Shown here piece by piece: positions 16,022 to 24,588 of a DNA stretch of 42,390 nt. The notes beneath the pieces are model-generated. The model was not told where the DNA came from and ran no database searches. It saw nothing but the letters and a program-made list of their open reading frames with translations. Each line of letters begins with the position of its first letter. Positions within the stretch are counted from its first letter, which is position 1. Both the position numbers and the translations under genes were made by a program. Source of the DNA: Actinomycetes bacterium. Its GTDB lineage: Bacteria > Actinomycetota > Acidimicrobiia > Acidimicrobiales > CADCSY01. The stretch is from positions 1-42,390 of the forward strand of contig JAODBP010000274.1 of assembly GCA_025464025.1 (NCBI GenBank). Direction: 5' to 3'.

Positions 16022-16996
16022 GTGATCGTCGATTGCGCCCTCTACGTCGATGGCCAGCGGGTCGAGGGCACGCGCGACTTCCACACGTCGGTGGCCGAGG
16101 CCCGGGGCCGGCCGGGCGCCTTCGTGTGGGTCGGGCTCCACGAGCCGTCGATGGAGGAGTTCCACGACCTGGCCCACGAGTTCAACCTGCACCCCCTCGC
16201 CGTGGAGGACGCCGTCCACGCCCACCAGCGGCCGAAGCTCGAGGTCTACGGCGACAACGTGTTCGTCGTGCTCAAGACGGCGACCTACGTCGACCACGAG
16301 GAGGTCATCGAGCTCGGTGAGGTGATGGTGTTCGTGGGCGAGCACTTCGTGGTGTCCGTGCGCCACGGCAAGCACGGCTCGCTGAAGGCGATCCGCGACC
16401 GCCTCGAGGACGATGTCGAGCGGCTGCGGTGCGGGCCGACGGCCGTGCTCCACGCCATCGTCGACGGCGTGGTCGACCACTACGACCTCGTGACCTCCGA
16501 CCTCGACGTGGACATCGACGAGATCGAGGTGCAGGTCTTCGCCGGCGACGGCCTCGACCACGCCGAGCGGATCTTCAAGCTCAAGCGCGAGGTGCTCGAC
16601 TTCCGCCGTGGCGTGCAGCCCCTGATCGCCCCGCTCGCCGACCTCTCGAAGGGCCGGGTCGCCGTGCTCGACCCCACGCTCGGCGACTGGTTCCGCGACG
16701 TCGAGGACCACGCCGCCCGCACCAGCGAGCACCTCGACACGCTCGACAACCTCCTCGACGGCGTGCTCTCGGCCAACCTGGCCCAGGTCGGCGTGCGCCA
16801 GAACGAGGACATGCGGAAGATCTCGGCGTGGGCCGCCATCGCCGCCCTGCCCACGGCGATCGCCGGCATCTACGGCATGAACTTCCAGCACATGCCCGAG
16901 CTCGAGACGCGCTACGGCTACTACGTGATCCTCGTGGTCATGGGGCTCGCCTGCTGGTGGCTCTACGGCAACTTCAAGCGGCGGGGCTGGCTGTAG
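16022..16996 (+). CDS. corA: CorA-family magnesium/cobalt transporter
   Basis: A 324-residue protein with the full CorA layout. There is an alpha/beta cytoplasmic domain and a long helical stalk (about residues 140-270). Two C-terminal membrane helices (about 272-290 and 297-316) follow, with the pore signature G285-M-N in GIYGMNFQHMPEL. It would form a pentameric divalent-cation channel in the cytoplasmic membrane. The GTG start at 16022 is chosen because the protein begins with the family's first beta strand there. It converges on the LysM/M23 gene with six bases between stops. Confidence 0.93.
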   Translation: MIVDCALYVDGQRVEGTRDFHTSVAEARGRPGAFVWVGLHEPSMEEFHDLAHEFNLHPLAVEDAVHAHQRPKLEVYGDNVFVVLKTATYVDHEEVIELGEVMVFVGEHFVVSVRHGKHGSLKAIRDRLEDDVERLRCGPTAVLHAIVDGVVDHYDLVTSDLDVDIDEIEVQVFAGDGLDHAERIFKLKREVLDFRRGVQPLIAPLADLSKGRVAVLDPTLGDWFRDVEDHAARTSEHLDTLDNLLDGVLSANLAQVGVRQNEDMRKISAWAAIAALPTAIAGIYGMNFQHMPELETRYGYYVILVVMGLACWWLYGNFKRRGWL

Positions 16997-17002
16997 CTCG
17001 GG

Positions 17003-17776
17003 TCACCGGTAGCGGCAGGCCCGCACGAGCAGCGGGAGCGGGTCGACCGCGGTGCGGCCACCGGGCATCCGCTCGAAGTGCAGGTGCGGCGTCGTGCCCT
17101 GCGCGTTGCCAGTCTCGCCCACCCGGCCGATGGCCTGGCCGATGATCACATGGCCGTTCTGGGCGATGTACGAGTCGAGGTGGGCCCCGTAGTACACGGA
17201 GCCGTCGTCGCCCTCCAGGTAGTAGGCGTTGCCGCCCATCGGGTTCGGGTGGCGCTTGAGGTAGCCGGGCACGTTGGCCACGACCGTGGTGCCCCGCGGC
17301 GCGGCGATGTCGACGCCCTCGTGCTTGCGCTCGCCCCGGCCGTCGCCGAAGCCCGACACGAACCGGACCACCGCCGGCACCGGGCACACCCAGGTGGCCC
17401 CACCGTCGAGTCGGAGCGCCGCACCCTCGCTGACGAGGTTCACGTTCCGGATGCCGTTGAGCTGGGCCAGGCGGGCCACCGTCGTGTGGTAGCGGGCGGC
17501 GATGGCGCCGAGCGTCTCGCCCCGGCCCACCCGGTGGACGGTGACCGTGGCCGGGGCGGCCGGCGCCGCCGAGGGGATCGTCAGGACCTGCCCCTCGCGC
17601 AGGTGGTCGGGGTCGGCGATGCCGTTGGCCCGGGCCAGGGTCCCGACCGAGAGGCCGGCCTTCTGGGCGATGGCACCGAGGGTGTCACCTCGCCGGACCC
17701 GGTAGGTCCCGGCCGAGGCGAGGAGGGCGAAGAGCAGCAGGACGAGCAACGTGGCGTAGGCGCGTCGGGTGCGCAC
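17003..17776 (-). CDS. secreted LysM-LysM-M23 peptidoglycan endopeptidase
   Basis: A 257-residue protein with a hydrophobic N-terminal signal or anchor (ATLLVLLLFALLASAG) and two LysM domains (about residues 27-70 and 82-124; YRVRRGDTLGAIAQKAG and HRVGRGETLGAIAARYH). An M23 domain follows with zinc ligands H-x3-D (RKHEGVD) and HxH (TPHLHFE). LysM binds peptidoglycan glycan and M23 cuts the cross-links. Unlike the M23 protein at 1098, it carries its own wall-binding modules. The GTG at 17776 has AAAGGTGG upstream; a GTG at 17785 is an alternative. Confidence 0.92.
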   Translation of the reverse strand: MRTRRAYATLLVLLLFALLASAGTYRVRRGDTLGAIAQKAGLSVGTLARANGIADPDHLREGQVLTIPSAAPAAPATVTVHRVGRGETLGAIAARYHTTVARLAQLNGIRNVNLVSEGAALRLDGGATWVCPVPAVVRFVSGFGDGRGERKHEGVDIAAPRGTTVVANVPGYLKRHPNPMGGNAYYLEGDDGSVYYGAHLDSYIAQNGHVIIGQAIGRVGETGNAQGTTPHLHFERMPGGRTAVDPLPLLVRACRYR

Positions 17777-17808
17777 AGGGTCCACCTTTCCGCCACCCGC
17801 CGATGGAG

Positions 17809-17838
17809 ACGGTACGAACCGGACACGCGTAGGGACAA
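17809..17838 (-). promoter_or_regulatory. candidate promoter of the LysM-M23 gene
   Basis: On the minus strand TTGTCC (17833-17838) and TACCGT (17809-17814) are separated by 18 bases and lie 33 bases before the GTG start. No c-di-AMP (ydaO-type) riboswitch, common before actinobacterial wall hydrolases, fits in this short interval. Confidence 0.4.
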
Positions 17839-17862
17839 GGTCACGGGCTGCGCCCGACGGCG

Positions 17863-18579
17863 CTAGCCGGTCTCGACGACCCGGAAGGCCTCGGCCGAGG
17901 CGCCGTCGCCGAAGCCGGCGGCCTTGCCGTTGGCGGCGACCCACTCCCGCACCCGGGCGATGGTGGCCTCGGGGTCGGTGTGCTGGCTCTCGTGCGCAAG
18001 GAGGGCGGCGAACTTGCGGTCGACCGCGCCGGTCACGTCGACGTAGCGGTTGGGCTCGGCCGTGGCCATGATCCAGAGCTCGCTCACGCTCCAGGCCTCG
18101 AAGCCCTGCTCGGCCAGCTCGACGTGGGCGAAGGGGTTGCGGGCGTCGGGGTAGACGGCGCACACCGTGGCCTCCCCGGCGGCGAGGTGGTCGGGGTGGC
18201 TGGCGAAGAGCCGGTCCCACATCCGCTCGGGCGACTGGGTGACGACGCGCTGGGGCCGCACCCGCCGGATGGCGCGGCTGATGTCGCGCCGGAGGTCCAT
18301 CGACACCACGAGCGCGCCATCGGGGTAGCCGAGGAACTCGAGGTCGGTGACGCCCACGGCGGCGGCCGCCGCGGTCTGCTCGGCCCGCCGGATGCGGGGG
18401 ATCTCGCTCCGGGGCACGGCGGGGTCGAACCCTCCGGCATCGCCGTCGGTGACGATGCAGTAGCTCACCTCGACCCCGGCATCGGTCCACGTGGCCACCG
18501 TCCCGGCGGCGCCGAAGTCGACGTCGTCCGGGTGGGCGGTCACGACCAGGACCCGTTCGACCTCGTCCTCGCGCAGCAT
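17863..18579 (-). CDS. PIG-L family zinc deacetylase
   Basis: A 238-residue protein with the PIG-L/LmbE hallmarks: VVTAHPDDVDFG (H16-P-D-D19) at the end of the first strand and SHPDH later, which supply the zinc ligands and catalytic Asp. Family members deacetylate N-acetylglucosamine-containing small molecules, such as MshB in mycothiol synthesis and Mca in mycothiol conjugate cleavage. The substrate here cannot be told. It is divergent from the membrane metalloprotease gene, with only 25 bases between the two start codons. Confidence 0.9.
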   Translation of the reverse strand: MLREDEVERVLVVTAHPDDVDFGAAGTVATWTDAGVEVSYCIVTDGDAGGFDPAVPRSEIPRIRRAEQTAAAAAVGVTDLEFLGYPDGALVVSMDLRRDISRAIRRVRPQRVVTQSPERMWDRLFASHPDHLAAGEATVCAVYPDARNPFAHVELAEQGFEAWSVSELWIMATAEPNRYVDVTGAVDRKFAALLAHESQHTDPEATIARVREWVAANGKAAGFGDGASAEAFRVVETG

Positions 18580-18604
18580 GCGGCGACGCTACCGTCGAGG
18601 CGGC

Positions 18605-20176
18605 ATGGATCCGACCGAGCCACGCGACCCGTCGGGGCGCTCCCCCGGCTGGGCCGGCCTCGGCGCCATCCTCGTGCTGGGCGCCGTCAACAAGGCGGTC
18701 AGGCGGGTCACCGCCGACGATGACGGTGACCGTGACGGTGGTGACGAGCACGCCCCGCCGCCCCCGCCCGCTCCGGCCCGGCACCGCCTCCGATGGGTCG
18801 GGCTCGGGCTCGCCGTCGCCCTGGTCGTCGCCGGGCTCGCCGTGGTGGTGGCCCGCTCCGGCGATGACGGCTCGCCCTCGCACTGGGACCCGCGCGTCGC
18901 CACCTTCGCCCGCTTCGTCGAGCACGAGCGCGGCCTGCGCTTCGAGCACCCGGTCCGCACCGACTTCCTGGCCGACGACGCCTTCCGCCGGCGGGTCACG
19001 GGTGACGACGAGCCCACCGCCGAGGACCAGGCGACGCTGCACCACTACGAGGGCCTGTTCCGCGCCCTCGGCCTGGTCGAGGGGAAGGTCGACCTCGGGG
19101 AGGCGACCAAGCAGCTCGCGGGCGAGGGCATCATCGGCCTCTACGTGCCGAGCGAGGACCGGATCTACGTCCGGGGTGACCGCATCACGCCCGGCATGCG
19201 CCCGACGATCGTCCACGAGCTGACCCACGCCCTCCAGGCCCAGCACTTCGACCTCGAGCGGGAGACGACGACCAGCGGCGAGGACACCGCCTTCACCTCG
19301 CTGGTCGAGGCCGACGCCATGCGGATCGAGGACGCCTACGTGGCCTCGCTCCCCGACGCCGAGCGCACGGCGGTCGAGGCCGACGAGCAGCGCCAGACCG
19401 AGCAGGCCGACTTCGACGGCGTGCCCCAGATCCTCACCGAGCTGTTCGCCCTGCCCTACGTCTTCGGACCGACGTTCGTCGACGCCCTGGTCGCCGACGG
19501 CGGCAACGACGCGGTCGACCGCGCCTTCCGCCATCCGCCCACGACCGAGGAGCACATCGTCGACCCCCGCTCCTACCTCGACGGCGACCACCCCTCGAAG
19601 GTGGCGGCGCCGAAGCTCAGGAGCGGCGAGAAGGCGGCCGGCGACGCCGACGACTTCGGGATGTTGTCGCTCCTGCTGGTGCTGGGCGAGCGCCTCTCGT
19701 TCCCCGACGCCTGGCAGGCCGTCGACGGGTGGAAGGGCGACGCCAGCCGCGACTACCGGCGAGGCGGTCGCGACTGCATCCGGGTCCGGACCCAGGTCGA
19801 CACGCCGGAGGACGCGACCCAGCTCCTCGGTGCGCTCCGGGTGTGGGCGACCGATCGGACCGACGCCGACACCAGCAGCGCCGGTGACGTCGTGACGTTC
19901 TCGTCGTGCGACCCGGGCACGACGACCGCGACCAACGACCCGAGCCGACCGCGCACGTTCGAGGTGCTCCAGCTCCGGGTCGAGGTGCTCGCCTCGCTCG
20001 AGGAGAACGGCCTCGGCCACGCCCAGGCGGAGTGCGTGGTCGACGACGTGCTGCGCGACCACCCGGCCCGCCAGCTCCTCGACGTGGGAGCGATCAGCGA
20101 CCCGAAGGACGAGCGGATCGTCCAGATCCAGCGCGACGTGGCCGAGTCGGAGCAGGCGTGCCGGACGACCGCATAG
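18605..20176 (+). CDS. membrane-anchored zinc metalloprotease-like protein
   Basis: A 523-residue protein. An N-terminal cytoplasmic stretch with a run of prolines precedes one membrane helix (about residues 63-83). The large remainder should be outside the cell. The motif H204-E-L-T-H208 in TIVHELTHALQAQH is the gluzincin zinc site; a downstream glutamate (FTSLVEADAMR) is a likely third ligand. I do not know a named family; it recurs as an uncharacterised actinobacterial protein. The ATG at 18605 is chosen because upstream sequence is Arg/Ser-rich and overlaps the PIG-L gene. The coiled-coil protein gene overlaps its 3' end by 19 bases. Confidence 0.85.
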   Translation: MDPTEPRDPSGRSPGWAGLGAILVLGAVNKAVRRVTADDDGDRDGGDEHAPPPPPAPARHRLRWVGLGLAVALVVAGLAVVVARSGDDGSPSHWDPRVATFARFVEHERGLRFEHPVRTDFLADDAFRRRVTGDDEPTAEDQATLHHYEGLFRALGLVEGKVDLGEATKQLAGEGIIGLYVPSEDRIYVRGDRITPGMRPTIVHELTHALQAQHFDLERETTTSGEDTAFTSLVEADAMRIEDAYVASLPDAERTAVEADEQRQTEQADFDGVPQILTELFALPYVFGPTFVDALVADGGNDAVDRAFRHPPTTEEHIVDPRSYLDGDHPSKVAAPKLRSGEKAAGDADDFGMLSLLLVLGERLSFPDAWQAVDGWKGDASRDYRRGGRDCIRVRTQVDTPEDATQLLGALRVWATDRTDADTSSAGDVVTFSSCDPGTTTATNDPSRPRTFEVLQLRVEVLASLEENGLGHAQAECVVDDVLRDHPARQLLDVGAISDPKDERIVQIQRDVAESEQACRTTA

Positions 20177-20904
20177 CGGATCTCTACGGCCTGCCGGCCG
20201 GTGAGTTCACCGCGGCACGGGACGCGCTGGCCAAGGCGCTCCGCGCCGAGGGCGACAAGGCCGCGGCCGCCGAGGTGAAGGCGCTGCGCCGCCCGACCGT
20301 GGCGGCGTGGGCCGTGAACCAGGTCGCCCGCGACCGCCCGGAGCTGGTCGATGCCCTGGCCGAGGCCGGCACCCGGCTGGTGGCGGCGCAGGAGCACCTC
20401 CTCGCCGGCGGCGGGCGCGACGACCTGCGGGCGGCGACCACGGCCCGGCGCGACGCGGTCAACGCCGCCACCCGCGCTGCCGTCGAGCTGGCCGGCCCGG
20501 CCCAGCGCGACGCGGTGCACGCCACCTTCGACGCCGCCGCCACCGACGAGGAGGCCGCCGTCGTGGTGCGGTCCGGCCGGCTGGCCAAGGAGCTGGAGCC
20601 GCCGTCGAGCTTCGCCCTCCTGGGCGACGGCGTGTTCGCCACCCCGGAGCCGGAGCCGGAGCCCGAACCCGACGTCGAACCCGAACCGGAGCCGGACCCG
20701 GAGCCGGAGGTCGACCCCGCCCTCGTGGCCGAGGCCGAGACCCGGCTCGAGGCGGCCCGAGCCGAGGTCGAGGCGGCCACGGCCGAGCGGGCCGAGGCTG
20801 CCGAGCGCCTGGCCACGGCCGGTGAACGGCTCGAGGCGGCAGAACGAGCGGTGGCGGAAGCCGAGGAGCGCCTCGGTGAGCTGAACGACCAGCGCGAGCA
20901 CTGA
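20158..20904 (+). CDS. coiled-coil hypothetical protein with Glu-Pro repeat
   Basis: A 248-residue protein of a family seen in many actinobacteria but not assigned a function. The N-terminal helical part (IADLYGLPAGEFTAARDALAKAL, RRPTVAAWAVNQVARDRPELV) is conserved-looking. A Glu-Pro dipeptide run (about residues 163-185) follows, then a long Ala/Glu/Arg coiled coil to the C-terminus. The GTG at 20158 has GGAG five bases upstream and lies inside the preceding gene. The last eight residues are encoded by the first copy of a 20-bp tandem repeat, and the stop codon falls in the second copy. Confidence 0.8.
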   Translation: MPDDRIADLYGLPAGEFTAARDALAKALRAEGDKAAAAEVKALRRPTVAAWAVNQVARDRPELVDALAEAGTRLVAAQEHLLAGGGRDDLRAATTARRDAVNAATRAAVELAGPAQRDAVHATFDAAATDEEAAVVVRSGRLAKELEPPSSFALLGDGVFATPEPEPEPEPDVEPEPEPDPEPEVDPALVAEAETRLEAARAEVEAATAERAEAAERLATAGERLEAAERAVAEAEERLGELNDQREH

Positions 20905-20948
20905 ACGACCAGCGCGAGCACTGAACGACCAGCGCGAGCACTGAACGA
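20881..20948. repeat. 20-bp tandem repeat, three perfect copies plus a partial fourth
   Basis: The unit CTGAACGACCAGCGCGAGCA occurs three times in exact register (20881-20900, 20901-20920, 20921-20940), followed by CTGAACGA. The stop codon of the coiled-coil gene is the TGA in copy two. The unit length is not a multiple of three, so copy-number change would keep the same stop because copy one always reads into copy two. Replication slippage is the likely origin. Confidence 0.95.
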
Positions 20949-20983
20949 AAGGTGAACGACCGCTCCCCGGCGAACGGTGGGGC

Positions 20984-22807
20984 ATGCGTCGTCCGCTCGC
21001 CCTCCTCGCCGGTGCTGCGGCGCTCACCACCCTCGTCCCGCTGACGGCCCGGGCCGACACGCCGAGCCTGCTCCCGACGGCGCGGGCCGCCCAGCCCGTC
21101 GTGCTCACCGGCGCCCAGGTCCCCGACTGGTCGCGGCTGCCCGCCACCGGCACGCCGATGCCCTATCCCTCGGGGGCGACCGACGGCGTGCGCGACGCCC
21201 ACAACGGCACGCTCGTCGTCCCGCCCGACGCCCGGACCGGCGCGCCCGTCGACCGGATCACGGCGTGGCGATGGGACGGCACCCGCTACGTGGCCGTGCC
21301 GGTGCAGGTCGACCAGCGGTTCCCGTACTTCTTGGCCAACGGCCGCTCGTCGTTCAGCACCTACTCCGGCACCGACACCGAGCTCACCTACCAGTGGGAC
21401 ACCGAGGCCTGGAAGATGACGGCCGGGATCTGCACCAAGGCCTACCCCGCCGGCCAGGGCCCGACGGCCGACCCGGTGCCCACCCTCGACGACGACGACG
21501 AGATCGCCTTCATGGCGTCCGACGCCGGCGGCCAGGCCCCGGCCGGTGCGGCCAAGCCGAAGGGCGCGACCGACCGCCAGGAGGTGGCGCTGGCCGATCC
21601 GCTGCGACCCGGCGCCGTCGCCTACGTCTACCTCTTCCTCTCCCCCACCCGGCCGAAGACGGCGAGCTACGTGCGCTACCAGCGCGACGCCGATTCCGAC
21701 CAGTGGATCGACAAGGGCACGTTCGCCGACAGCGACCCGGAGAAGCTCGGCACCAGCAACACGTCGTACGGCCCGAACCTGGAGGGCTCGGTGTGCGACG
21801 CCGACGGGACGGTGCGGGCGTCGACCGACCGCTTCCCCCGCGACGGCGTCACGGTGAGCACCGGCGCCTACCGGTGGCACGCCAGCGGCCGGTGGATGAT
21901 CCGGTCGCTGCAGGTGGCGAACCGCGGCCGGTACGGCCTCGACCTCATCGACCGCTGGAAGGGTCGGGCGTTCCAGCAGAGCCCCGACTCGTCGGTCTCG
22001 CTCGTCGGCTTCGAGGACGAGCAGGTGAACTGGGAGGCCAACTCGGCCCTGCTCGGCGAGCGGGTCGGGCCGGTGCGGGCCATCCGCGAGGTGTGGGGCG
22101 CCGACTCCGGCACCAACGTCACCAAGACCGAGACCTTCTACCGGGACGCCGTCGCCTACCGGTACCACCTGCGGGTGCACCCGATCCCGCCCGACGGCCT
22201 GTACACGTCGTGGGACTACAACCACGGCGTCGCCACCCGGTACTTCAACGCCCTGAAGCCCGAGGGCGTCGCCATCGACGGGCAGCCGGACGACGTCGGC
22301 GGGGTCGACTCGATCGCCGGGCAGCCGGCCTACTTCGACGCCCCCGACCCGACCTTCGACCTGCCCCTGGCCATGTTGAAGTGGGAGCAGGTGTCGGGCT
22401 CCGGCCGCAACGGCTCGCTCGTCTACGTGCTCGAGCCGAAGGGCGCGACGACGTTCACCAACCCCGCCGTCGTGCCGTACTACCGCGACGACGCCTGCTT
22501 CGACGACGGCACCGGCGACGACCCGGTCGCCCGCCCGTGGCCGGGCGAGGCGTCGACCGACCCACGGGTGCAGGCCGCCTACGGCACCAAGCCGTGCGAC
22601 CAGCGCCAGGGCGCGTGGGGCGCCAACGGCGTGCACTTCTTCGTGACCCACGACAGCGACAACGCCTTCGTCGGCTCGCCGACCGCGATCGACGAGGTCG
22701 ACGCCCAGCAGTGGCAGTTCGCCGTGCCGACCGACGCGCCGACGGCCGTCGGCGAGCCCTACGCCAACGACGTCCGCGCCCCGCTGGTGGTGACGGTCCG
22801 CTCGTAG
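20984..22807 (+). CDS. large secreted protein of unknown function
   Basis: A 607-residue protein with a clear signal peptide (MRRPLALLAGAAALTTLVPLTARADT, cleavage near residue 24). The mature part is rich in aromatic and Asp/Gly residues and looks beta-sheet-rich, with phrases such as VPVQVDQRFPYFLANGRSS, TETFYRDAVAYRYHLRVHP and LYTSWDYNHGVATRYF. There are few cysteines and no membrane helix, so it should be released or wall-associated. I do not recognise a catalytic motif or a family. A GGTGGGG ribosome binding site precedes the ATG. It converges on the M15 gene with a single base between stops. Confidence 0.85.
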   Translation: MRRPLALLAGAAALTTLVPLTARADTPSLLPTARAAQPVVLTGAQVPDWSRLPATGTPMPYPSGATDGVRDAHNGTLVVPPDARTGAPVDRITAWRWDGTRYVAVPVQVDQRFPYFLANGRSSFSTYSGTDTELTYQWDTEAWKMTAGICTKAYPAGQGPTADPVPTLDDDDEIAFMASDAGGQAPAGAAKPKGATDRQEVALADPLRPGAVAYVYLFLSPTRPKTASYVRYQRDADSDQWIDKGTFADSDPEKLGTSNTSYGPNLEGSVCDADGTVRASTDRFPRDGVTVSTGAYRWHASGRWMIRSLQVANRGRYGLDLIDRWKGRAFQQSPDSSVSLVGFEDEQVNWEANSALLGERVGPVRAIREVWGADSGTNVTKTETFYRDAVAYRYHLRVHPIPPDGLYTSWDYNHGVATRYFNALKPEGVAIDGQPDDVGGVDSIAGQPAYFDAPDPTFDLPLAMLKWEQVSGSGRNGSLVYVLEPKGATTFTNPAVVPYYRDDACFDDGTGDDPVARPWPGEASTDPRVQAAYGTKPCDQRQGAWGANGVHFFVTHDSDNAFVGSPTAIDEVDAQQWQFAVPTDAPTAVGEPYANDVRAPLVVTVRS

Positions 22808-22808
22808 C

Positions 22809-24506
22809 TCAGCGGGGGGCCCACTCGAAGTGCATGCCGTCGGGGCGGGCCCACGTGCCGCCCCAGGCGAAGCCCCACCGCCGGAAGGCGGCGACGATGC
22901 GAGGGTCCATCGACACCCGACCGCCGAAGGTGTTGTTGGCCGTGTTCACGTCGACGGCGATGCCGAAGCTGTGGCGGGACAGGCGGCCGGCCCGCTCGTC
23001 GCGGATCAGTCGGGCGTTGTAGCAGCCGCCGTAGCGACCGAGGCGGCCGCCGAGCCCGGCCCGGGCGATCTCGGACAGCGCGCCCCGCAGGGCCGGGAGG
23101 ATCACCCGGTTGCAGGTGACGTTGCCCAGCACCGGCACCCGCGCCGTGGTGATCCCCCGCAGGAACGACGCCGACAGGGCCACGGTGCCGTTGCGGCCGG
23201 GCCGGTAGGCCGTCTCGCCGAGGGCCTGCTTGAGCCGGATCGACGAAGCCACGTCGTCGGGGTCGTACACCCACGTGCGGCTGACGCTGACCTTGGCCGG
23301 CGAAGGCACGGCGGCGAGCGCCTCGTCGAGCCGGGCCCGGGGGGCGCCCCACAGCTCGACGACCGAGGGGAACCGGAAGCCGATCGACGCTGCGGCGGTG
23401 ACCGAGAAGACCAGCTCGGCCGACGAGCGGGTCTCGGCCACCAGCGCGCCCACGATGAACGAGTGGATGCGCCCGTCCCAGCCCAGCACGTCGACGACGT
23501 CGCCGACCCTCGCCCCCCGGAGCCGAGCGGTCGCCGCGCCCAGGGCGACCTGACCTCGCGCCAGCGCCGCCATCGCGCCCGCGCCGAGCAGGGGTGTGGC
23601 CGCGGCGGGGTCGACGGCGATCGACGACATCGGGATGCGCCAGCCTGACGGCGCGGCCTGCACGGTGGTCGCCCCCCGCCGGACCGCCAGCAAGTCGACG
23701 TTGCCGCCGTGGAGGACCGCGGCGCGGCCGCCGGCCCGGGCCGCGGCATCGGTGGCCCAGCGCTGGGTCGCGGCCGAGAGGCCGTCGGGTTGGTACACAC
23801 CGATCACGTCGCGCACCCGGCCGACGACGAGCCAGTACCCCCGGCCCGACGGCGTGGGCGCCATGCCGGTGACCGCGCCGGCCACCGGGCCGGCGTCCCC
23901 GGCGGCGACGGCACCACCCCGAGCGTCGACGTGGCCGTCGGCCCCGACCAACCAGTACCCGGCCCCGGACGGCGCCGCGGCCACCCCGGACACCGGAGCC
24001 CGACCGGCACCGTGGAAGACGGCGTCGCCGAACGTGAACACCCCGCCGTCGGCGGCGGCCAGCCAGTAGCCGGCACCCGACGGCGTCGCCGCCATCCCCA
24101 CGATCGGCTGGTTCAACCGCAGCGCGCCGGTCGACCCGACGAACCGCGCATCGCCGAAGGCGAAGATCCCACCGTCCGACGCCACCAACCAGTAGCCCCC
24201 ACCCGACGGCGTCCTCGCCATCCCGACGATGGGCCGGTTCAGCGCCCGGCCGGCGAGGTCGCCGAGGGGGCGGGCGTCGCCGGCCGCGACCACGACGCCG
24301 TCGCCCGAGGCGGCCCACCACCCGAGGCCGAGGGGCGTGGCGGCGATGGCGACGGCGTCCTCCGGCGCCCGCACCGGCAGGGAGAGGGCGTCACCCAGGG
24401 CGACCACGTCACCTTCCGCCGGCGGTGGGGCCGCGCTCGCCGTCGAGGGCACCAGGACCCCCGCCACGAGCGCGACGAAGACCACCATCCACCGCCATCC
24501 CGCCAT
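22809..24506 (-). CDS. secreted protein with propeller-like repeats and a C-terminal M15 (VanY-like) peptidase domain
   Basis: A 565-residue protein with a signal peptide (cleavage near residue 25). Residues about 45-235 hold five or so repeats of the type GYWLVASDGGIFAFGDARFVGS, about 45 residues each, a repeat characteristic of Acidimicrobiia and likely to build a beta-propeller. After a middle beta-rich domain, the C-terminus has H512-x6-D519 in SRHSFGIAVDVN and H559 in MHFEW, the zinc ligands of M15 D-Ala-D-Ala carboxypeptidases. It would trim or cleave peptidoglycan peptides outside the cell, with the repeats giving adhesion or placement. The peptidase call is well supported; the role of the repeats is inference. 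Confidence 0.88.
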   Translation of the reverse strand: MAGWRWMVVFVALVAGVLVPSTASAAPPPAEGDVVALGDALSLPVRAPEDAVAIAATPLGLGWWAASGDGVVVAAGDARPLGDLAGRALNRPIVGMARTPSGGGYWLVASDGGIFAFGDARFVGSTGALRLNQPIVGMAATPSGAGYWLAAADGGVFTFGDAVFHGAGRAPVSGVAAAPSGAGYWLVGADGHVDARGGAVAAGDAGPVAGAVTGMAPTPSGRGYWLVVGRVRDVIGVYQPDGLSAATQRWATDAAARAGGRAAVLHGGNVDLLAVRRGATTVQAAPSGWRIPMSSIAVDPAAATPLLGAGAMAALARGQVALGAATARLRGARVGDVVDVLGWDGRIHSFIVGALVAETRSSAELVFSVTAAASIGFRFPSVVELWGAPRARLDEALAAVPSPAKVSVSRTWVYDPDDVASSIRLKQALGETAYRPGRNGTVALSASFLRGITTARVPVLGNVTCNRVILPALRGALSEIARAGLGGRLGRYGGCYNARLIRDERAGRLSRHSFGIAVDVNTANNTFGGRVSMDPRIVAAFRRWGFAWGGTWARPDGMHFEWAPR

Positions 24507-24554
24507 GGCCGGAGCGTAGGACCGCCGGGTCGCCGAGCGCCCGTCAGCGGCGCC

Positions 24555-24588
24555 GCGTCACCTCGTGCGCGGCGTCACCTCGTGCCCC
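24555..24588. repeat. short tandem duplication across the stop codon of the diguanylate cyclase gene
   Basis: The 14 bases GCGTCACCTCGTGC occur at 24555-24568 and again at 24572-24585, a 17-bp tandem unit with decayed ends. The minus-strand TGA of the diguanylate cyclase gene lies in the right-hand copy (24575-24577). It resembles the stop-codon duplication at 20881. Confidence 0.75.

Noticed and set aside
20651..20720. Glu-Pro repeat as a possible DNA minisatellite
   Set aside because: The repetition is at protein level (alternating Glu-Pro codons) with varied codons, so it is a protein linker rather than a DNA repeat.
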